Source: Pedobacter sp. PF22-3 | GTDB lineage: Bacteria; Bacteroidota; Bacteroidia; Sphingobacteriales; Sphingobacteriaceae | Length of the DNA stretch: 64,000 bases | Direction: 5' to 3' | NCBI RefSeq assembly: GCF_026239555.1 | Contig: NZ_JAPIVP010000021.1 | Location: 36,090 to 100,089 of the forward strand | In this document: positions 62,272 through 64,000 of the stretch, in pieces | Layout of the letters: every line of letters begins with the position of its first letter | Position numbering within the stretch: position 1 is the stretch's first letter | Notes under the pieces: model-generated | What the model was told of the DNA's origin: nothing | The model's input: only the letters and a program-made list of their open reading frames with translations | Databases searched by the model: none | Made by a program: the position numbers and the translations under genes

Positions 62272-64000
62272 TTATTTTTTAATTAAAACCCAACCTTTTT
62301 TAATCTGCCTATCGCTACCGTTTCTCAGCGTGATCATGTAGTAATAGGTACCTTCGTTTAAGCCCTGACCGTCCCATGTGTTTTTGTAGTTGCTATTACG
62401 ATATACTTCATTACCCCATCTGTTAAAAATTGCAATTTCTACCTGTTGGTAGTTTTCGATACCTACGATTACGAACAGGTCGTTCTTTCCATCACCGTTA
62501 GGTGTAAACACATTAGGTATAAAGAAGCCCGTTACATCGATAGTTGCGGTAGCCACATTGGTCCAGTTTCCATTCTCGTCTTTTACGCGGTAAGTAAACT
62601 GGTCTTTACCGGTATAGCCGCTATATGGTCTATAGATTACAGTTCCGTCGGCATTAACGACCAGTGTTCCATGTGCCGGAGACGAAATAATCTCAACCGT
62701 CGATCGGTCGAATGGAGATCCGTCGATCCTGTCGTTGGTAAGTACAAGGATTGATACCGGCTTATTGTATTCCGTTTCCGCATGATCATCAATTGCAACC
62801 GGTTTAGAAGGAATCACAGTAATTGTTACCGTTGCAGTATTAGATACCTGACCGTTTTCATCGGTGACGGTATAGGTAAATGTGTCCGTTCCGGTATATC
62901 CGTTATCAGGTGTGTAATTTACAGTCCCATCTGTATTCACCTTTACCGTACCATGAGCAGGCTTGATAATCACAGTTGTACTTGCAGGCACTAATGGCTT
63001 GCTGCCAGGAAGATCATTAGTTTGTACATTAACGGTTACCGGTTTATTTTGCTGCGTTTTACCAGTGTCATCTTTCGCTACTGGCGGTTTAGCTAAAGTT
63101 GTTTCCGTAGCCTTATCATTGTCGGTATCTGTACCCGATGTGTCTTTCACATCGTTACCTTTAGGATCTTTGGCCGTTGCCACTGCAGTGTTTGTTACCT
63201 TTCCGTTATCAATGTCTGCAGCTGTAATTTTATACGTTTCCTTATGAGTTAACGAGGCGCCTGGCGCTAGTATTCCAGAGATCACTTTTGTACCGGCAAA
63301 GATCAAAGGATCATTAAGAACAATATTGCTCAATGTTGTGTTGCCTGTATTAGTGATCGTGAAGGTGTATTCGATGTTGTTGTTTAACACGAAGGCACCC
63401 TGTACACCAGTCCCCACGTTAGTTACCTTTTTAACAAGTACCAAAGCACCAGTTTGTGGAAGTGGTGTGATTGTGCAATCCGGACAGGCAGGATCAACAG
63501 GAGGAGTACCAGGACCTGAAGGGTTACCGCTTTCTGACTGATCGGTAACGTTGTTTCCTTTAGGATCTTTACCCGTTGCCGTTGCAATGTTGTAAACCGC
63601 ACCTTTATCAATATCGGCCTGTGTTACCGTGTAAGAAGCAGTGAAGCTTGATAGGTCGGCTGCACCGGGAAGTAAAGTTACCGGTCCACCGGTTACGGTT
63701 ACTTTAGGGTCAGTAATAACGATGTCACTCACCGTAACGTTACCCGTGTTTTCAACTTTGAAAGTATAGCTGATCTTGTCGCCAAGGTTCACCTTGCCGT
63801 CGCCATTGGTATCTGCGTATGTTCCGGTTTTAGTTAATCTGATCACCGGGGCCTGTGGAAGTGGTGTAACCGTACAATCCGGACAGGCAGGATCAACAGG
63901 AGGTGTACCGGGACCTGAAGGGTTACCGCTCTCAGACTGATCGCTAACGTTGTTCCCTTTAGGATCTTTACCTGTTGCCGTTGCAATGTTGTAAACAGCG
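62272..64000 (-). CDS. Repeat adhesin with type B sorting domain, 3' part, runs off the right edge
   Basis: The frame is open to the window edge, so this is the C-terminal 575 or so codons of a longer surface protein. In order: DUF7507/DUF11-like repeats of 133 residues (at least two, with the linker ESGNPSGPGTPPVDPACPD), two Ig/cadherin-like domains (PVAKDDTGKTQQNKPVTVNV and PVAIDDHAETEYNKPVSILV), and the gliding-motility C-terminal domain NVFTPNGDGKNDLFVIVGIE ... GWVLIKK (type B sorting signal). Such signals send the protein through type IX secretion and, with PorP/SprF just downstream, hold it on the surface. Adhesion or gliding is the likely role. An apparent start at 63846 is a GTG inside the repeat region and not a real start. 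Confidence 0.9.
   Translation of the reverse strand, partial: AVYNIATATGKDPKGNNVSDQSESGNPSGPGTPPVDPACPDCTVTPLPQAPVIRLTKTGTYADTNGDGKVNLGDKISYTFKVENTGNVTVSDIVITDPKVTVTGGPVTLLPGAADLSSFTASYTVTQADIDKGAVYNIATATGKDPKGNNVTDQSESGNPSGPGTPPVDPACPDCTITPLPQTGALVLVKKVTNVGTGVQGAFVLNNNIEYTFTITNTGNTTLSNIVLNDPLIFAGTKVISGILAPGASLTHKETYKITAADIDNGKVTNTAVATAKDPKGNDVKDTSGTDTDNDKATETTLAKPPVAKDDTGKTQQNKPVTVNVQTNDLPGSKPLVPASTTVIIKPAHGTVKVNTDGTVNYTPDNGYTGTDTFTYTVTDENGQVSNTATVTITVIPSKPVAIDDHAETEYNKPVSILVLTNDRIDGSPFDRSTVEIISSPAHGTLVVNADGTVIYRPYSGYTGKDQFTYRVKDENGNWTNVATATIDVTGFFIPNVFTPNGDGKNDLFVIVGIENYQQVEIAIFNRWGNEVYRNSNYKNTWDGQGLNEGTYYYMITLRNGSDRQIKKGWVLIKK
63459..64000. repeat. 399-bp in-frame repeat inside the adhesin gene
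   Basis: Two copies of one unit 399 bp (133 codons) apart, each including PPVDPACPDC, the ESGNPSGPGTPP linker and KGAVYNIATATGKDPKGNNV. The 140-150 bases near 63459-63600 and 63858-64000 are about 90 percent identical at the DNA level by eye, so the copies are recent or corrected by conversion. Further units may lie past the edge. Confidence 0.85.

Noticed and set aside
1..64000. CRISPR arrays, tRNA, rRNA, integrase or prophage genes
   Set aside because: No regularly spaced short repeats, cloverleaf genes or recombinase motifs were seen in the sequence or reading frames.

Overview
The window is bacterial, AT-rich chromosomal DNA from a member of the Bacteroidota, most like Pedobacter or another Sphingobacteriaceae. 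The evidence is gene content: a SusC/SusD pair with FecR and an ECF sigma factor, a PorP/SprF protein, a gliding-motility type C-terminal sorting domain, XAC2610-like and SdiA-regulated lipoproteins, promoter-like TAnnTTTG boxes, and many intergenic palindromes. No rRNA, tRNA, CRISPR array, integrase or transposase was seen, so most of the window reads as ordinary chromosome with a few decayed or repeat-rich gaps.

Layout. 0-12.4 kb, minus strand: a GAF-type protein, a large secreted metallophosphoesterase joined to an outer-membrane barrel with a kinase-like middle part, an SdiA-regulated lipoprotein, an operon of an HD-domain/Pycsar-effector-like membrane protein translationally coupled to polyphosphate kinase, and a seven-repeat lipoprotein. 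12.9-30.3 kb, minus strand: a protein/peptide uptake locus (ECF sigma, FecR, SusC, SusD, a metallohydrolase-like lipoprotein, an intact metzincin-type protease, a paralogue that has lost its zinc site, a thioredoxin and an S9 peptidase) closed by an intrinsic terminator. Its sigma factor is separated from FecR by 1.2 kb of nested palindromes. 30.7-41 kb: a GH29 fucosidase-like enzyme, an AI-2E family exporter, a second S9 peptidase, three small exported proteins, a sterol-desaturase-like membrane enzyme behind a Crp/Fnr regulator. 41-49 kb: a class A beta-lactamase, an NTF2-like protein, an acyltransferase, a LytS/LytTR two-component pair and a MASE3 sensor kinase with a SpoIIAA-like tail. 49-59 kb: a DUF421 membrane protein with a zinc ribbon, a UvrD-like helicase, an SDR dehydrogenase, a frameshifted methyltransferase, a GT39-like transferase and a PAS kinase. 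59-64 kb, minus strand: a type IX secretion-associated operon (repeat adhesin running off the right edge, PorP/SprF, a tiny membrane protein, an OmpA/PD40 protein).

Most noteworthy. (1) A 45-residue, one-helix membrane protein sits between porP and the OmpA gene, with exactly one base between stop and start on each side. (2) The Pycsar-effector-like transmembrane domain is fused to an HD domain and coupled to ppk1, with no nucleotide cyclase in the window. (3) The protease locus pairs an intact HExxHxxGxxH protease with a paralogue reading QGxxExxGxxP at the same place, next to a lipoprotein whose own zinc motif also looks lost. (4) A 134-bp element folds on paper into a closed three-way junction between fecR and its sigma gene. 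(5) The phosphoesterase-barrel fusion carries a possible atypical kinase fold in its middle. All functional statements are from reading the sequence and recalled family knowledge; no searches were run.
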